A DNA stretch of 64,000 nt from positions 4,553-68,552 of the forward strand of contig NW_022985217.1 in assembly GCF_010093535.1 (NCBI RefSeq), written 5' to 3'. This stretch comes from Lindgomyces ingoldianus. Lineage: Eukaryota; Ascomycota; Dothideomycetes; Pleosporales; Lindgomycetaceae. Every line of letters starts with the position of its first letter. Position 1 is the first letter of the stretch. The notes beneath the pieces were generated by a model. The model searched no databases. It worked only from the letters and a program-made list of their open reading frames with translations, and was not told where the DNA came from. The translations under genes were made by a program, and so were the position numbers. Positions 1 to 12,496 of this stretch are shown one piece after another.

Positions 1-95
1 CTTCTTCTTCTTCTTCTTCTTCTTCTTCTTCTTCTTCTTCTTCTTCTTCTTCTTCTTCTTCTTCTTCTTCTTCTTCTTCTTCTTCTTCTTCTTCT
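1..95. repeat. (CTT)n microsatellite
   Basis: An uninterrupted CTT trinucleotide tract runs from the window edge to about position 95 and then degrades. It may continue beyond the left edge. Confidence 0.98.
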
Positions 96-390
96 CCTTC
101 TTCTCTCTTTGGCCTAACATGGTCACATCTTAATACGTATACATTTCTTCTTCGCCCTATTGTTTAGGAACTTTAAATTGTGTTCATTTCCTTGCTTCCT
201 TTAATGGCAATGTCCAAAATTAGCATGTGCATGATGCTAGTTGTATTGCTAGTCTAAATGGAATCACCACAAACCTAAACGTGGTACGGAGCTGCTCTCG
301 GCACCCTCCTCGCATCCGCGCTAAACGCGTGGCACTTTCTTCTGTTTTTGCTTTGCCTTTTGGGAAGGTTTAGGGGCTGGCGAAAGTAGG

Positions 391-690
391 TGGAGGACTG
401 GTTGGACGACCACAACAAGTGGGCTAAGGAGAAGATGACCAAAGCGGCGGAGAGAGATGTGTGGGGATGGGAATAGTGGAGAAGAGCGTGGTGGCGGGGG
501 TGAAGAAAGGGCTGGAAGAGGAGAGGGGGAGGATGCGGGAGGAGATGGAGGAGGAGATTGAGAAGCGGAAGGGAGAGTGAGTAGAGCAGGGGAGGATGGA
601 GGCGAGGAAGAGACAGGCCGAGTGGGCCGAGCAAATGGAGGGGAAACTGAAGGAGTTGAGGGCACAGTTGGAGCAACTACAGAACACCGC
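391..690 (+). pseudogene. decayed coiled-coil protein remnant
   Basis: The plus strand reads as a Glu/Lys/Arg-rich heptad-like protein, with stretches such as DWLDDHNKWAKEKMTKAAE near the left end and KLKELRAQLEQLQNTAA at the right end. At least one frame change (about 470) and an in-frame TGA (about 580) interrupt it. The right end abuts a MITE exactly, which may have ended the reading frame. Similar short coiled-coil proteins are common in fungal genomes, but I recognise no named family. Purine-rich low-complexity DNA could also give this appearance, so the call is weak. Confidence 0.35.
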
Positions 691-850
691 GGCTGTAAGG
701 CATATATACTATTCTGCACGCGAATCAACTGTTAGTTGATTATTATGTAAGGACGGGGCTCCGCACCACCCTGCGATCACAATCAAAATGGGTACAAATA
801 ATCAACCAACAGTTGATTCGCGTGCAGAATAGTATATATGCCTTACAGCC
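691..850. mobile_element. 160-bp MITE with 54-bp terminal inverted repeats
   Basis: Positions 691-744 are the reverse complement of 797-850 with one mismatch seen. The ends read GGCTGTAAGGC and GCCTTACAGCC. The central 50 bp (about 746-796) resembles the units inside the composite element at 32285-32976, so this belongs to a dispersed family. No transposase is present and no clear direct target duplication flanks it. The match extends two further bases on each side (gcggc/gccgc). Confidence 0.85.
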
Positions 851-2719
851 GCCCTGCTGATGAGATGGTTTTCTTTTGCTTTTCCTTTGATTTGCTTTCT
901 AGTTCTTCTTTTCTTTTCTTTTGTTTTCTCTACATCCTACTTCCATTGTTCTTACAGGCCGCTTTACCCCAACTCTCTGTGGTGAGGCATGGGATTACAT
1001 ACCTAAGTGAGGGCTACGAGGTGTGATGCGAACAGGGTAAATCCTATAAATTCTAATAAACATCTCTTTAGAGCCTTAATTATAATTTTTCTGTCAAAAA
1101 ATTTGATTAACAGCTCTACACCGCCTCGACCTGTAATATTTCGCTGAGAATTTTTTTCTTAAAAGCTCTCCACCGCTTTGGTTTTGTGCATGGATTGGAA
1201 TATGTGGGCTCTCTTCTCTCTTCTCTAATCATGTACATATCATACATTGGTAGTTACATAGGTAGTTAGAACCCAGTACTTACCGTGCAATTCTGCTCCA
1301 GGCTGTGATCTGCCAGGTACGTAAAAGGAAAGTGGGTTGTGTCTGAAATTTTGTGGACCTGGTTTTTGACCCAACGTCATACCTTTTACGCTGACCAACA
1401 AGGCAGGAAAGATATGATTGGAGGTTAATGCAGAATGCTTTTGGCGCCACTTTAGGCAGGAGATCTTCACAATTTGGCCTACATTATCGCTTCATCGTCC
1501 AGCACGAGAAAAGAGGTGCTGTATGTTCGGAAGGGCGTTAGCTTGGTGCTGTTTGAGGTATTGCTAGATCGCGTCGGCACCGTCATATGCGCATTCAAAT
1601 AAGGAGGGACATCCGGTCCAACAATCTAGTCCTAGTGCATCGGCGCAGTGCTTTCATTCTTGTTCATTGCGAGAGTGTTTACTGCAGCTTTTAACGTAGC
1701 TTAGAGCTCGCATATCAAGCCTTGTGCAGAAAAGAACATTCAGAAGTTTCATAATTCCTTCTGCGCTTAGTTAACTTAGCCTATCCTAAAAAATATGGTT
1801 CAGCTACGCACAGGCTGGGACTTCAATTTCTCGTACTAGTAGGTTGTTAACGGCCTCATCAGCGTTTCTTAAATGTCTAAGTAGTACCTACAGGTTCTTG
1901 TGCTTTATTAACTGAGAAATTTCGATTGCTTGACCAGTTAGATATGCTGGTTACACTAGCACTGTGGAAGCAAAACTAGTCAGGGAAGAAAGATGAACAT
2001 GTACCAAGCTAGTGACATCAGGAAGCTCTAACTTACAACACACTACCGAAGAGTTGAATATTGCCAATTTCCATTACATCCAATGCTGTATCTGAACCAT
2101 GTTCGCATGCATCCACGCAGTGTACCAATGGCCTCCAAGGCTTGAGCCTGTCTAACGTCCCACCATGACTCACCACATGGTATGCGCCAGCCGCTCGGTA
2201 TTGTGACCACAGTCTCCGGAATGTGTAGACTGGATGAATTGAACAATATAGCAATATGCAGGACGGTATATTGTCAGCTTCAGGCAAAATGAGGTCGTAG
2301 GAATGTGACTTCGCAAATGGAGCAACGAAAGAAAAGAATGGAAAGACACCAAAGTCACAAAGATGGCCCATCACGAGCAACAAAATTCTAGAGTGGGCTA
2401 CTGCTAGGATATTAGTCTAATTCCGGGGCCACTCGTGACCTAGTCTCGACCTAGACTAGTGGGGATGTAGTAAGTGCTCAGAACACGCTCAGGCACGCTC
2501 AGGCTTGCTGAATTGGGCTTAGGTTTGGCATATCCACGCCTCAGGGCGAAGTGTATTATTTAGCTATCTGACTGCGAGAGGTGAGGGGGCAAAGTAGGTT
2601 TTGTAACATAGCTGGGTAAGCTTATCGTACAACTAGCGCGATGTTTGCTTGGGCTATCTGTCGCCGTAAAGGGCGGCATATGCCTCCGATATTACCGAGC
2701 ATTGTTGGTGTTGTGGACA
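851..2719. other. intergenic, no gene supported
   Basis: Only short overlapping open frames of 60-116 codons occur here. None has a recognisable domain, splice structure or composition unlike chance. I see no RNA gene. Confidence 0.6.
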
Positions 2720-2734
2720 TTACCACATGCAGCA

Positions 2735-2908
2735 TGTGTTGTGATAGCCGGTCTTGCCCTCCCCCTTGCCTTCAATTCGGTCTCTAAAAGTTACTTCATC
2801 CTTGTCTGATCCCCAGGTATGCGATAGAATCGCATAAGGGGGAATGTTTTTGCCAATATATTCGACGAGGCTGAAGTCGCTGTCGTTTTGGAACTGCAAA
2901 AGACGCAT
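2735..2908 (-). pseudogene. 5' fragment of a HET-domain (HET-E-type) gene
   Basis: The frame starts with MRLLQFQNDSDFSLVEYIG and continues through PPYAILSHTWG, which is the canonical N-terminus of fungal heterokaryon-incompatibility HET proteins (the AILSHTWG block is the first HET signature). The family pattern continues to KTGY (about residue 53) and then stops within a few codons. The rest of the HET domain, usually over 100 further residues, and any downstream module are missing. The 5' side faces an R-family repeat at 3143-3812, the same relative orientation as the larger HET gene at 29.8 kb has to its left R arm. It differs in sequence from that gene, so the two are separate paralogues. 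It is a truncated relic. Confidence 0.8.
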
Positions 2909-3142
2909 AGAGAAGGGACTATTTAGTAGCTCTGGTGATAGAGATAGTCTACTAGATGTGTAGGAGACGTACGCGGGTTAAGTAGCTGAAGAACTACCGG
3001 CCATAGGTGTATATGTTGAGTAGAGTGAATGAACAAGCTAGAAATAGCCAGCTAAGCAGCTGTTTCAATAGGTTAGCTTTCCCGTGGATAGGCCCATCAG
3101 TTTAATTAGCCGTTTTTTAAAGAGTGCCAAATGTAATTTAAT

Positions 3143-3812
3143 AAAAGCTGTGGCCGCCGTACAGCGAGGATAGCCGACCGCACCTACCCTAGATGTGTGA
3201 GGTAGTGAATTCTGTAGCTGTTTTTAGAGAGTTATCTTGGTCGACCAGAGGCATGGCCAAGGTTGAGTTGGATCAGAGAGCTGCGGGCTGAGATCGGGCC
3301 CCTTGCCAAGTCTCTGCACAGCCATGCGCTAGACAGCCACAAGCTTGGATCACTTGATGACGTAAGTGAATTACATCATAATAATTGTGGAGGGTGAATG
3401 GGGTTCTTTCGTACTAGCTATGATTGGTAACTGCTTTAAGCAGAAGTACCAACTAGGGTTGCAACCTTGCATACGGATTAGATTTGCATGCGACAGCAGG
3501 GACAAAGCTGATGATGACTTCCTACCATTGTAATAAGGCTTTAAGGCCCAGATACGACCCTTGTAGTTCTGTAACAAAGAGACATTGTTTCACCATAAAC
3601 GAAGGTTCTAAGCGAACTAAGCAAGAAGTCAACGATGTAAATGTAATATTTAGGTTAGAAAGGTCCCATATGTTTGAAAGTAGCCACAGCACACTACTGA
3701 TACATAATTCTAGTAAAGCTGCGTAGAGTCAAAGTCACTTGGAGACAAAGTCACTTGAAGTCAAAGTGCCCCTCATATTTTCCGGCACAGTTGGTTTTCC
3801 GCTACGCCGCAT
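3143..3812 (+). repeat. dispersed repeat R, copy 1
   Basis: This stretch matches the right arm (31952-33241, minus its insertion) in the same orientation and the left arm (25966-26680) in reverse. Shared blocks include gaattctgtag, gccaaggttgagttgg, a caactagg(g)t block at about 3450, and a cctcatattttccggcac block at about 3775. It is the least mutated copy of the distal half and shows the site that is split by an insertion in the right arm. No coding capacity is apparent. Confidence 0.8.
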
Positions 3813-4268
3813 GGATAAACGTTATGGATAATGATTGCCCAAAGCTTCAACCAATATCTTTGCACCGCTATGGCGAGGTCCGGGTGACTCAGCCAATTGC
3901 AGCCCTGCTGACCATCAGACACACAACAACAACATTTGATAGCAAAATTTGCGCAATATCCTCGAAATATGAATGATCTTGAATTATTTACTTGCCGTGC
4001 CCGATATTATCCAACCTAAACGCCCTGTCGCAACCATGCAAGCAGCAATGTTGCTCAACATGCCCCACTCTTTGTGCTCCGTAGTGACGTACCAGATAGG
4101 AGATAACAAGGCACCTGTTGTTTAAGATAGCAGTCTGCATCCTATTAACCGCATCTGGAATTCCACAAAGAGTCTTAAAAAGCTCAACCTTCCTTCTCAG
4201 TGTTCCGAAGGACACGCCAACATGGCCACAGCTCAACCCAACGTTGAGCACTTGATACCTAGCCGATG
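3813..4268. other. intergenic, 3' side of the HPP gene
   Basis: Short open frames on both strands have no recognisable content. The region presumably holds the 3' UTR and terminator of the leftward HPP gene. Confidence 0.5.
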
Positions 4269-5321
4269 TCATGGAAAGAAAGCAGAAGGATCGCTAAAGC
4301 TCCTTTCAACCCGACTCGGCGCCATCGTACACTCTGTACCCAAACTACTTGGCGGCCGTTTCATCCCATCCTTGCACGTGACTTTCAGCCGATCCCTCAA
4401 CCTCTCCAACATTTCAGCCTCTTCAGGACTGAGCGACAAATCGGTCGGTAAAGAAACATTTTTCCCGGAGATATAGATTTCCTTAGGTTTCTCACACTCC
4501 AAGCCTTCAATATGATTACCCTCCAATCCGCCCTTTTCATCTTGTAGTACCTGGATATCAGACCCCGGCAGCTCCACCGGCGTCCACCAATACACCGGAA
4601 ACTGCCGTTGAATATTATTCGTTCCTAGCCCTACTAGCACTAACAACACCGTCCCTAGCATAACAAGCGGCACAAAGTACCACCCCATATCTGTGATCTG
4701 CGGGTCAGTGGCAGCAAGTACAGCAGAAGCACCACCAGGCGGATGAACGGTGCCAGTGAGCAACATGACGGTGGAAGCTACACCACAGTTGACGGCACCA
4801 GCGAGCCATCGAATGCGTTCAAAATCCGGATGGAGGAGGAAGAGCTTTGTAATCCCCACGCCGACAAGGGCAGAGAAGGTGTGCCCGAGAAGAGCGTTTC
4901 GGGGTTGGCCAAACGGGGAGCGGATGGCGTTGTATTCGAGGATGGCGGATGCTCCCTTTGTGATACCTGTTAGCAAAGGCCGGCCCGAGCTAACAGGAAT
5001 AGAGGCTATGGAAGTAAGTATGGACGGACATACAAACGACGCGATCATAACAGGAGGATGATGTGCCTGGATGGACGACAGGTTGTTGAAGACAGCAGCT
5101 ATCATCGCTAACCCACAAAACGCTCCAACGCACGACCACCAAGCCGCAAGAACATTGCCAACATCCTCCTGCTGTTCCTTCCTGTATCCCAAGAACTTTG
5201 ATATAGGAGTCGGCAATCGGTGCAAGGGAGATGGTGGCAAATATCGATTGATATAAGAATCCACATCAAAATTCCATTCCTTGGCTCTTTCCAAAATCCA
5301 AAATGCCATCTCGAAACGCAA
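4269..5321 (-). CDS. HPP-family integral membrane protein
   Basis: HPP proteins are small multi-pass membrane proteins; plant and cyanobacterial members are linked to nitrite transport, while the fungal role is not settled. The N-terminal block NFDVDSYINRYLPPSPLHRLP and FLGYR is typical of fungal members. Several hydrophobic segments follow, then QPRNALLGHTFSALVGV and the signature GTVHPPGGASAVLAA. One intron is inferred at 4956-5033 (78 nt, GTATGT...AAAG, with GCTAAC upstream of the acceptor). Removing it joins MIASF to GASAILEYNAI, restoring the family pattern, and gives about 324 residues. The exons are 5034-5321 and 4269-4955. The C-terminal tail is hydrophilic and likely cytosolic. The start at 5321 is the first Met in frame; Met five codons later is an alternative. 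Confidence 0.85.
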   Translation of the reverse strand: MRFEMAFWILERAKEWNFDVDSYINRYLPPSPLHRLPTPISKFLGYRKEQQEDVGNVLAAWWSCVGAFCGLAMIAAVFNNLSSIQAHHPPVMIASFVCPSILTSIASIPVSSGRPLLTGITKGASAILEYNAIRSPFGQPRNALLGHTFSALVGVGITKLFLLHPDFERIRWLAGAVNCGVASTVMLLTGTVHPPGGASAVLAATDPQITDMGWYFVPLVMLGTVLLVLVGLGTNNIQRQFPVYWWTPVELPGSDIQVLQDEKGGLEGNHIEGLECEKPKEIYISGKNVSLPTDLSLSPEEAEMLERLRDRLKVTCKDGMKRPPSSLGTECTMAPSRVERSFSDPSAFFP

Positions 5322-6512
5322 TATAACGAAAAAACAAATCCGAAAAGATTAGTATTGCATCTAGCACTAAAACCCGACAGACAAGGGAGGGCCCAAATAT
5401 AACGAAAGTAAACCCACAGGATCGACAGCACTTGATCAAAAACATCTCGCGACTTTCTGCTTTGTAATATCAAACTCCCAAATCCCAAAAAGCCTCCATT
5501 ACCCATCGCATAGGGCTCCATACAACCCCCCTTCCCGATTCCCAAGCCTATGATGCCGCACGGACAGTCCGTCTGCCATCCGCCGCACGCTGACCAAATA
5601 GCAGTTTTCGTAACGTAACAATTAGGTACACACTTCCCTTCATACGATCCTGAATTCTACATTTCCTCGGGCACCGCGGGATGAGTATCTCTATCGTTAG
5701 GAGGAGCGTGTGTCGGTATAGATAGCCGGTGTCACAGTTCGGGAACACGTGGTCCAAAACCTGTTCCTTGACAGGGTGCTGCCATTTGGTTGGTGGCGAT
5801 GGACTTGGAGAAGCGGGAGATTGTCACGATCTTTGGTGTGAAGAGGAAATCAGGTGTCACGAAGGCTGGCGAGCTGAAATTCGTCAGAATTGTGTTTGCG
5901 CTTGCAATGTAGCGCGTTGATGGAGCGGATCCAGTGGAGGAGTGCTTGAGCCACCATGATGCTTGGCACTTTGCCCACATTCGGCGTCTGGGCATGTTTG
6001 CCAAACAGAGCATCGAGATCTATAATTACGATATAAGTCTTCAAGCCCTAAGGTTTCTTCCTTAGCCAAGCGAGAAGGTTAGCATATTGGTATCCTTGCT
6101 AGTGTTATTCCGTAAGACAGTCAACATCCATGATAGGTGGAGCGTCAATCGAATGATGACGAGCGAGCGAGGATGTGAATTTGTACATGGCGTGATTTCA
6201 GAACGTCACCTATAGGATCTATCTACCATCTTCTTGCTCGTGTACCCGTCACATACATGCGGCAGAACGCGACAAGCCTAGTCGAACGATTTTGATCATT
6301 CTAACCGTTCTGCTGCAGGTTCTCGACATGTAGAGTAAAGACTGAATCACGGAAATGACACACACCTCCCTTCCCCTCAAATCATGGACTCATGATCCGT
6401 GCCTGAAGTCAATATAACGCCATAACCCTCGCACAATCGACAATGAAATGCATCTGTATCGCCCTCTATTGACCCGATGCAGACATTCAGTTCTCATTTC
6501 GCTCTTTGCTCT
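5322..6512. other. intergenic between the HPP promoter and the RAD16 3' end
   Basis: Open frames of 60-145 codons overlap one another on both strands. The longest (5108-5545, minus) is a shifted frame of the HPP gene. I recognise no protein family. The region should contain the HPP promoter (right of 5321) and the RAD16 terminator (left of 6513). Confidence 0.5.
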
Positions 6513-9500
6513 TCAAGTACCGCGGAACAGGAATTGTAAGTCTTCTGGACTCAAGCGGTCCATTGCAACTTTGTCGTTGTTGACAGTTCCAGCGATCATA
6601 GCTGCCTTCTTCTCCTGCAATGCAACCATACGAGACTCAACGCTGTCCTCAATGCAGAGACGAGTGATCACGCATGGACGCTTCTGACCGATACGGTGGC
6701 AACGATCCGCAGACTGCCATTCAGCCGCTGGGTTCCACCATCTGTAATGATGTTAGCAATGTCATCAAGGAAGGCACGGGAATACCTACGGGTCCACGAT
6801 GAAGACTCTAGAAGCCTCCGTCAAGTTGAGCGCTACACCGCCAGCCTTAAGAGACACGAGGAAGACCTCGACATCAGGGTTGGTCATGAAAAACTCGATA
6901 CTCTTCTGGCGCTGTGCAGGAGTCATACTACCGTCTAGCATAACCGTATTGAAGCCAGCACGGCGGAGGCGCCACTCTATGAGTTGCAACATTGATGTGA
7001 ACTGACTGAAAACGATCGACTTAAGTGTCTGCTTCTTGCTACGAAGCTTGTACAGATCGTAGATAAGCATCTCGATTTTAGTTGAGGAAGTCCAATTCTC
7101 CATCTTGATGCGATTAATGATGGATGTCTTCTTGACCTGGTCTTCGTCCTGTTCAATTTCCGGCTGCTCAAAATCAATGGAAAGACAGATGTGGCAGCGA
7201 GGGCAGTCAGCATCGGTTCCAGACGCCTCGCAAGTTTCGATGAAGTCCTTGACACAAGCACGGCAGAACTCATGGTGGCAACGAGAGCGAACAGCATCTT
7301 CAGCAGGCTCATCGCAGATGTTGCAAACCAGAACGTTTTGACCGCCTTCAGCATTCTTCTTCAAAAGCAGATCCGGGTGGTTAGCAACCTGACGCATCTG
7401 CATGATAAGACCAAAGATATTGGCGTAGTTGTTAAGCATGACACCTTGAGCAACATATGTATCAAACTTGCGACTTGAATTCGTCATGATGGAGGAGGAG
7501 AAGTCCCGCTCGACTGCGCTGAAAAACTCATTGTGGATGACAATATCCTTCATGGGAAGTTCCTAATGGTTATCAGAACTAGTTCTAAAGGAGCGCGCCC
7601 AGACACGCTTACCATTGAATTTGTATGATCGCGCTTCATGCGGCGGAGCATGATGCGAGCGGTGATCATATGAAGCTTCGTAAGGGCATCCTCGCGGTCC
7701 TCTGGATCGTCACCTGTGATTGGGTTGAGTAACTCCTGGTTGAATACAGAAATGTGCTCAGAGCCGCCATGGTCGCAAGAAGTACACATGTGATCCTCAT
7801 CGACTGTCCAGTGAAGCTGCTCGCAATCGCAGGATCGACAAAAATAGTCGGCGAAGGGACGGACTTCGAGGAAGCGTAGCAGAGAAAAGAATTCTCCAAT
7901 TCGATTCTGCACCGGCGTTCCAGACAAGCACCACTTGTAGTTGCCCTTTAAAGCAAAGCAAGCCTTGGCCACACCAGTAGTACGTGATTTGATACTGTGT
8001 GCCTCATCAAGGATGAGACGATGGTAAGTGATGGCGTGAAGAGGCGATGCCTCCTTGACAATGTTTTCGCCGCGAGACCACCCTTTAGTTTCCTTCCGGT
8101 GCAAAGACTCTAAACTGTTGTAGGAGACCATGATTACGTCGTGCTTCTTCAGATCTTTGACGGTCATCTTCTTGCACTGAGCATTGGTACCGTGATAGAC
8201 AAGGACTTTAAGCTTGCCATCCGTGTACTCGCGAATCTCGTTAGACCATTGCATGAGAGCGACAGGGGGTACGACAACGAGTGTTGGTTGCTTGGCGGGA
8301 TAATCGGACATGATGAGAGATACTGCTTGGATCGTCTTTCCCATACCTTGAGATATATTAGCAAAACGGAATGAGAATTTAGAGAGGGGCTGCATACCCA
8401 TCTCGTCTCCAAGTAATCCTCCCTTGTAGCCGGTCTTCTCTTGTCTCGTCATCCAGCTCAGGCCCTCTAGCTGGAAAGGTTTCAGCCTCCGTGTAATTGA
8501 TGCCGGCTGCTCAGCCTTTTGGACACTAAGAACGGGGATAGCTCCAAGATCGTCCCACATAGTAAGAAGTTTTGGGTGAGACTCTTCAGCTCGCTCTCGG
8601 TTCATGGCCCTCTTTCGCTCCCATTTATCTTCGATATGTGCGAACTTAGAGGCGCGTTCGGCATTCTTTATCTTTTTCGATCTCCGCTCTGCCCAGGTCA
8701 GCTTCTTGCTCCCCTTAGACCCCTTTGATTTGGCAGGCGCAGGTCGCGCAACTGGTTTCGCTCTGCCCATGAGCGGAACATCGTCATCGCTGTCGCTGTC
8801 GCACACAAGCTCAACAACATCATCGGCGTCGTCCAAATCGAGGTCCTCGTCTTCAAGCTTGAACTCATCCTCGGAATCTGCGATGCCGTCGTCGAAGTCA
8901 TCACCACGAAATTTAGTGTTGGCACGCTTCGCACTCGAACGAGCTGATCGGCTTCGGCCGCCTGGCGGATCAACGACTTTCGCTTTGCCCTTGCCTTTGT
9001 ACGGAGTCTTCGGTGGCGGGTGGTCGAGCTCGTTATCCGAGTCGAGGGTGAAACCGGTCTTCTGTCGCTTGGTGCTTCCTGTGGCATACTCCTCTTCCTG
9101 GAGCTGCCTCGCAAGTTGGGCGTCAGAAGACATGTCCATAGCATCTTCGTCCAACTCCTCATCAGAATCCGCGATAACGAGACGTGATCGCTTCCGAGAA
9201 CTGGATGCATTGAGGGTCGCTTTCAGCGCCTCGCTAAGGCCACTCCTGCGAGTGGATCTCCCGCCGCGTCGGATGGAGACTGCAGGAGTGGTGGACAAAC
9301 TTGTACCGGGAGTCTCGTAATCGGAGTTGTCGAACGAGGGCGAGCCGATGGAGCTGGCTTGATCGCCCTGGAAGCCATTTGCGACAGGGAGTCTCGAGCG
9401 AGGACCCACTGCCTTTTTCTTGGGAGCCATTGCGACGATTGAGACCTCTTTTAGCACCCGTCGAACCGATGCAGAAGACTGTTCTAATGGTAATACGTCT

Positions 9501-9792
9501 ATTGTATCGTCTTCGTTGTTAGAGGAATCGCATACAAATGTACGGGAAGAACGAGTGCGGCTGGTGTGAGCGCGAGGGTTTTTGGACGCTTTACCCCACG
9601 TCACCGGCTGATCGATTGAGGCTGTGAAAGATTAGCGAAATCCATGATTGGGAGAGAAGATTGGGGGGGGAGGCGCGAAGGGGAAAGTGAAGTGAATGCG
9701 AACGTACACGACTGTTGACCGGGTACCGCGGCTGAAGAGGCGGCTGGCTCGTTGGTACTAAGACGTGATCCACGAACACTCCGGCGCACCAT
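6513..9792 (-). CDS. RAD16: DNA repair helicase RAD16 (SNF2 ATPase with RING finger)
   Basis: RAD16 works with RAD7 in global-genome nucleotide excision repair, translocating on chromatin to find UV lesions and acting as a ubiquitin ligase component. I infer five exons: 9708-9792, 8398-9621, 7613-8346, 6790-7562 and 6513-6741. The introns are 86, 51, 50 and 48 nt, all GT-AG. The spliced length is 3045 nt (1014 residues) in a single frame. The N-terminal third is basic and acidic low complexity. The helicase core follows with [13 protein letters not shown] (intron 2 falls inside it, near residue 436), [11 protein letters not shown] (about 547) and [10 protein letters not shown] Cys-rich insert (CRSCDCEQ...CTSC) is typical of RAD16. 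The RING (CNIC...CHHEFCRAC...CPRC) starts near residue 761. The C-terminal lobe has [17 protein letters not shown] and HRIGQKRP. Every junction restores the family sequence. Confidence 0.95.
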
Positions 9793-12496
9793 TGTTCACG
9801 TTGGATGCGGGGTTCAACAATCGTAATAAAAGTGCATGTAGACCAAAAGCAATTGTGGGAGAAAGCGACAGAAGGATGGAAGGCAGTTGATGGAAACGGG
9901 GAACGAAGAGGGGGGAAAAGAAAAGATGGAACTAGCCTGTGGTGGTGAATGAAGCGCAGGATAATCGGCCCCTGACTCTCGCGTACGGACTGATAGGCCA
10001 GCGTCGAATTGTTCGCGCGTTCACGCTGTCAGTGGCAAAACTTATCGCACAGTTAAGGACAAGGGAAAGCAAATCAAAGGTTTTGTGCGAAGGGTAACTG
10101 AAGAAAAATGTGCGGGTCATGCACAGTTGGCTCCTCTGCATCGTGCGGGGGTGTCAAACGGATTAGGGCTCGCGCTCGCCAGGCAGCCACGTAAGCACGT
10201 GACCACTTTAGATACAGCGCGAAAGACTGGATTTCCAGAGAAAAGAGATCGCACATACATTGCAAGCCTTTCACTTGATTCTTAGGATGTCATATTTGTG
10301 TCAGATATTGATATACATTCAACTGTTAACTCGAGAGCCCATGCTGTTCCTAGCTTCACCAGGCCATTTTATCCTTAGCGCCATTTGCGAACCTTTGGGC
10401 ATATTATAACTCGTGGTAAATGTATCCTCCACCTTCGAACCGTTTGAGTTTCCTCTATATAGTGATTTCCACTGCCCCTTCCTCGCCATCCTTGAATATC
10501 GAGCTGAACTGCCCTCTATCGCTCGCTCCTACTGGGACCCATGGACGAAGAAATTTCTCACCCTGATGTCCTCGTCACGAACTCCCTACCTCATGTCGAA
10601 ACTAAAGGCAAAGATGGCAGTCAGAAAGCACATGAGTAGTAAATGAATGGATTCCGTGTATTCATATCTTGGGTATCAAGACCTTATTCAACATCTCGCT
10701 CTATCTTTATCTGTATCTCTACATCTAATGATAAGCTCGGCCATGAACTGTGTAAGACTGTTATACTAGTACTCTTGAGGCGGAGTGCATATTCCTCTTG
10801 TTGACTCACTCTGAGAGAATGTGAGGGGTAGGTACAGAGAAAGAGTAGGACAAGTAGGCTGGACTCTAGTGAAATATTTAGTCAAAATTATAGAATCCTA
10901 ACCTAACTTTCCACTTTCGAGAGTTTCTACGATGAATAGGGGAGATTCTACAACGTGAGTTATCGAGATAATGCGCTCTGCCCCTCTTACCAAAAGCAGC
11001 CAGGAGTTGAGAAATTGATACCTCTGACCATCAGTCTTAGTCAGGTTGTGAAGTGAAGGAACGATATGCAAATGTGAGACTGGAGATGAAGCGTGAGCAA
11101 CTATGGCAGAGGAAGGAGCCTTTTAAGCGATGAAAATGGGACGTGGCCAAACATTATTGGGGAAGCTTGCAGGAAGGACGTGCGGGACACTTAAAACCCT
11201 AAAGAGGACTTATTAGCAAAGATAAGACTGATACCAAGGCATCCGCACGAAATAGGGCAGCAATCGCCCAGCTGTGCTTCAGCTGGGTGTAAGCGCTCCC
11301 AGAATTTTGCTGATATTGAACTGACAGTGGAGACTTAACGTGGATACGTATGATATTACGGAAGCTGGGAATGGAGGACAGCGAGATGAAGATCTAGAGA
11401 GAGATCGAGGTACATACTTACATTAATGCCTGATAAAGTTCGATGAAAGAGCCTTGAATTTCTGAGGATATCGCACACTGAAAATCCAGATGCATCCACA
11501 GAAAATGATACTTGAACGAAACACCTACCGTTCTCTTAAGTCCTATCACTCTATACACAGCTCAACCCAACTTCCATCTACCATCTCGAACGACAAACGG
11601 ACGATGAAACCCGGGTACACAATCCTCGCATCGAACTCCCAATTTGGTCTTCCCAGAATAAATGTACAGATGGGGGCCAATTGAAACATTATCAGGCCGA
11701 GCTCCATTTACCGGGCGTATGTAAAGTCACTCGGAGGAGCAGAATCCGCCGTGGATGAAAAAAGACCCTGGGCATTTACGCCCCACGACTCGGGTCTCCC
11801 GGGTTCTATCTTGTGGAACACGTGCTGAAACCCCCATAATTCTTTCCTGCCATGGGGGCGCAATGGATGACTGACGCATTGCTCCTATGCGACAATTCTG
11901 ATGTTCTAATTCGGGGTGAACATACATTTAACGTTTGTAGTCTTCGCCCTGGATTTTCAATCTTCGATCTTCGAGGTGGCAAACAGCATTGTGTATAGTG
12001 ATGGTAACGGCAGCTTGCAGTTATACGTCGGACGCAGTGGGTTTTGCTGGACTTTATCGCCCCATGTTCCTTTATGCAGGGCTCGAACGAAATTTGGAAT
12101 AGGAGATTTTGAGGATTATCGTGTTGTCTGCTCGTAATATCTGACACAACTATTAACACGAAACTCATTTCCGCCTTGCTCCGCCTGCTGTGCAACACGG
12201 GTCTACCAGGGCGCTCTCCTGCTCTTTTCCGTTTTCTCGCGCGAGAGATACTGCCGGTGCGACTGCAAAGGTTTTGCCCCCATCGAGTTTTACAAGGAAT
12301 CTGAGGCAACCTCCCCCCGTTAGACTAAATCATTAAGCCGACAAGTATCGTGGGTCTTCAGTATTATAGCGATGCAAAAAGTCATCAAAAGAAGCAAAAA
12401 GGTATCGTGCGAATGAAAGCAAAGTCGAGCGAAGCCGTACAACCACCAACACCAGTCCCTCATATGCTACCAAATCCTGCCGCCCTGAAACTCCTT
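9793..12496. other. 2.7-kb intergenic region
   Basis: This holds the RAD16 promoter at the left and the 3' region of the aspartyl-protease-like gene at the right. The largest frame (11806-12309, minus, 167 codons) is Arg/Ser-rich with no recognisable domain and is probably chance. I found no tRNA or repeat here. Confidence 0.5.

Noticed and set aside
275..728. Three overlapping minus-strand frames rich in Leu, Pro and Ser
   Set aside because: They are complements of a purine-rich plus-strand coiled-coil remnant and cross a MITE.
8604..9320. 238-codon plus-strand frame
   Set aside because: It is antisense to the Ser/Asp/Glu-rich N-terminal part of RAD16 and arises from that composition.
11806..12309. 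167-codon minus-strand frame
   Set aside because: It has no recognisable domain, an Arg/Ser-rich chance-like composition and no supporting context.
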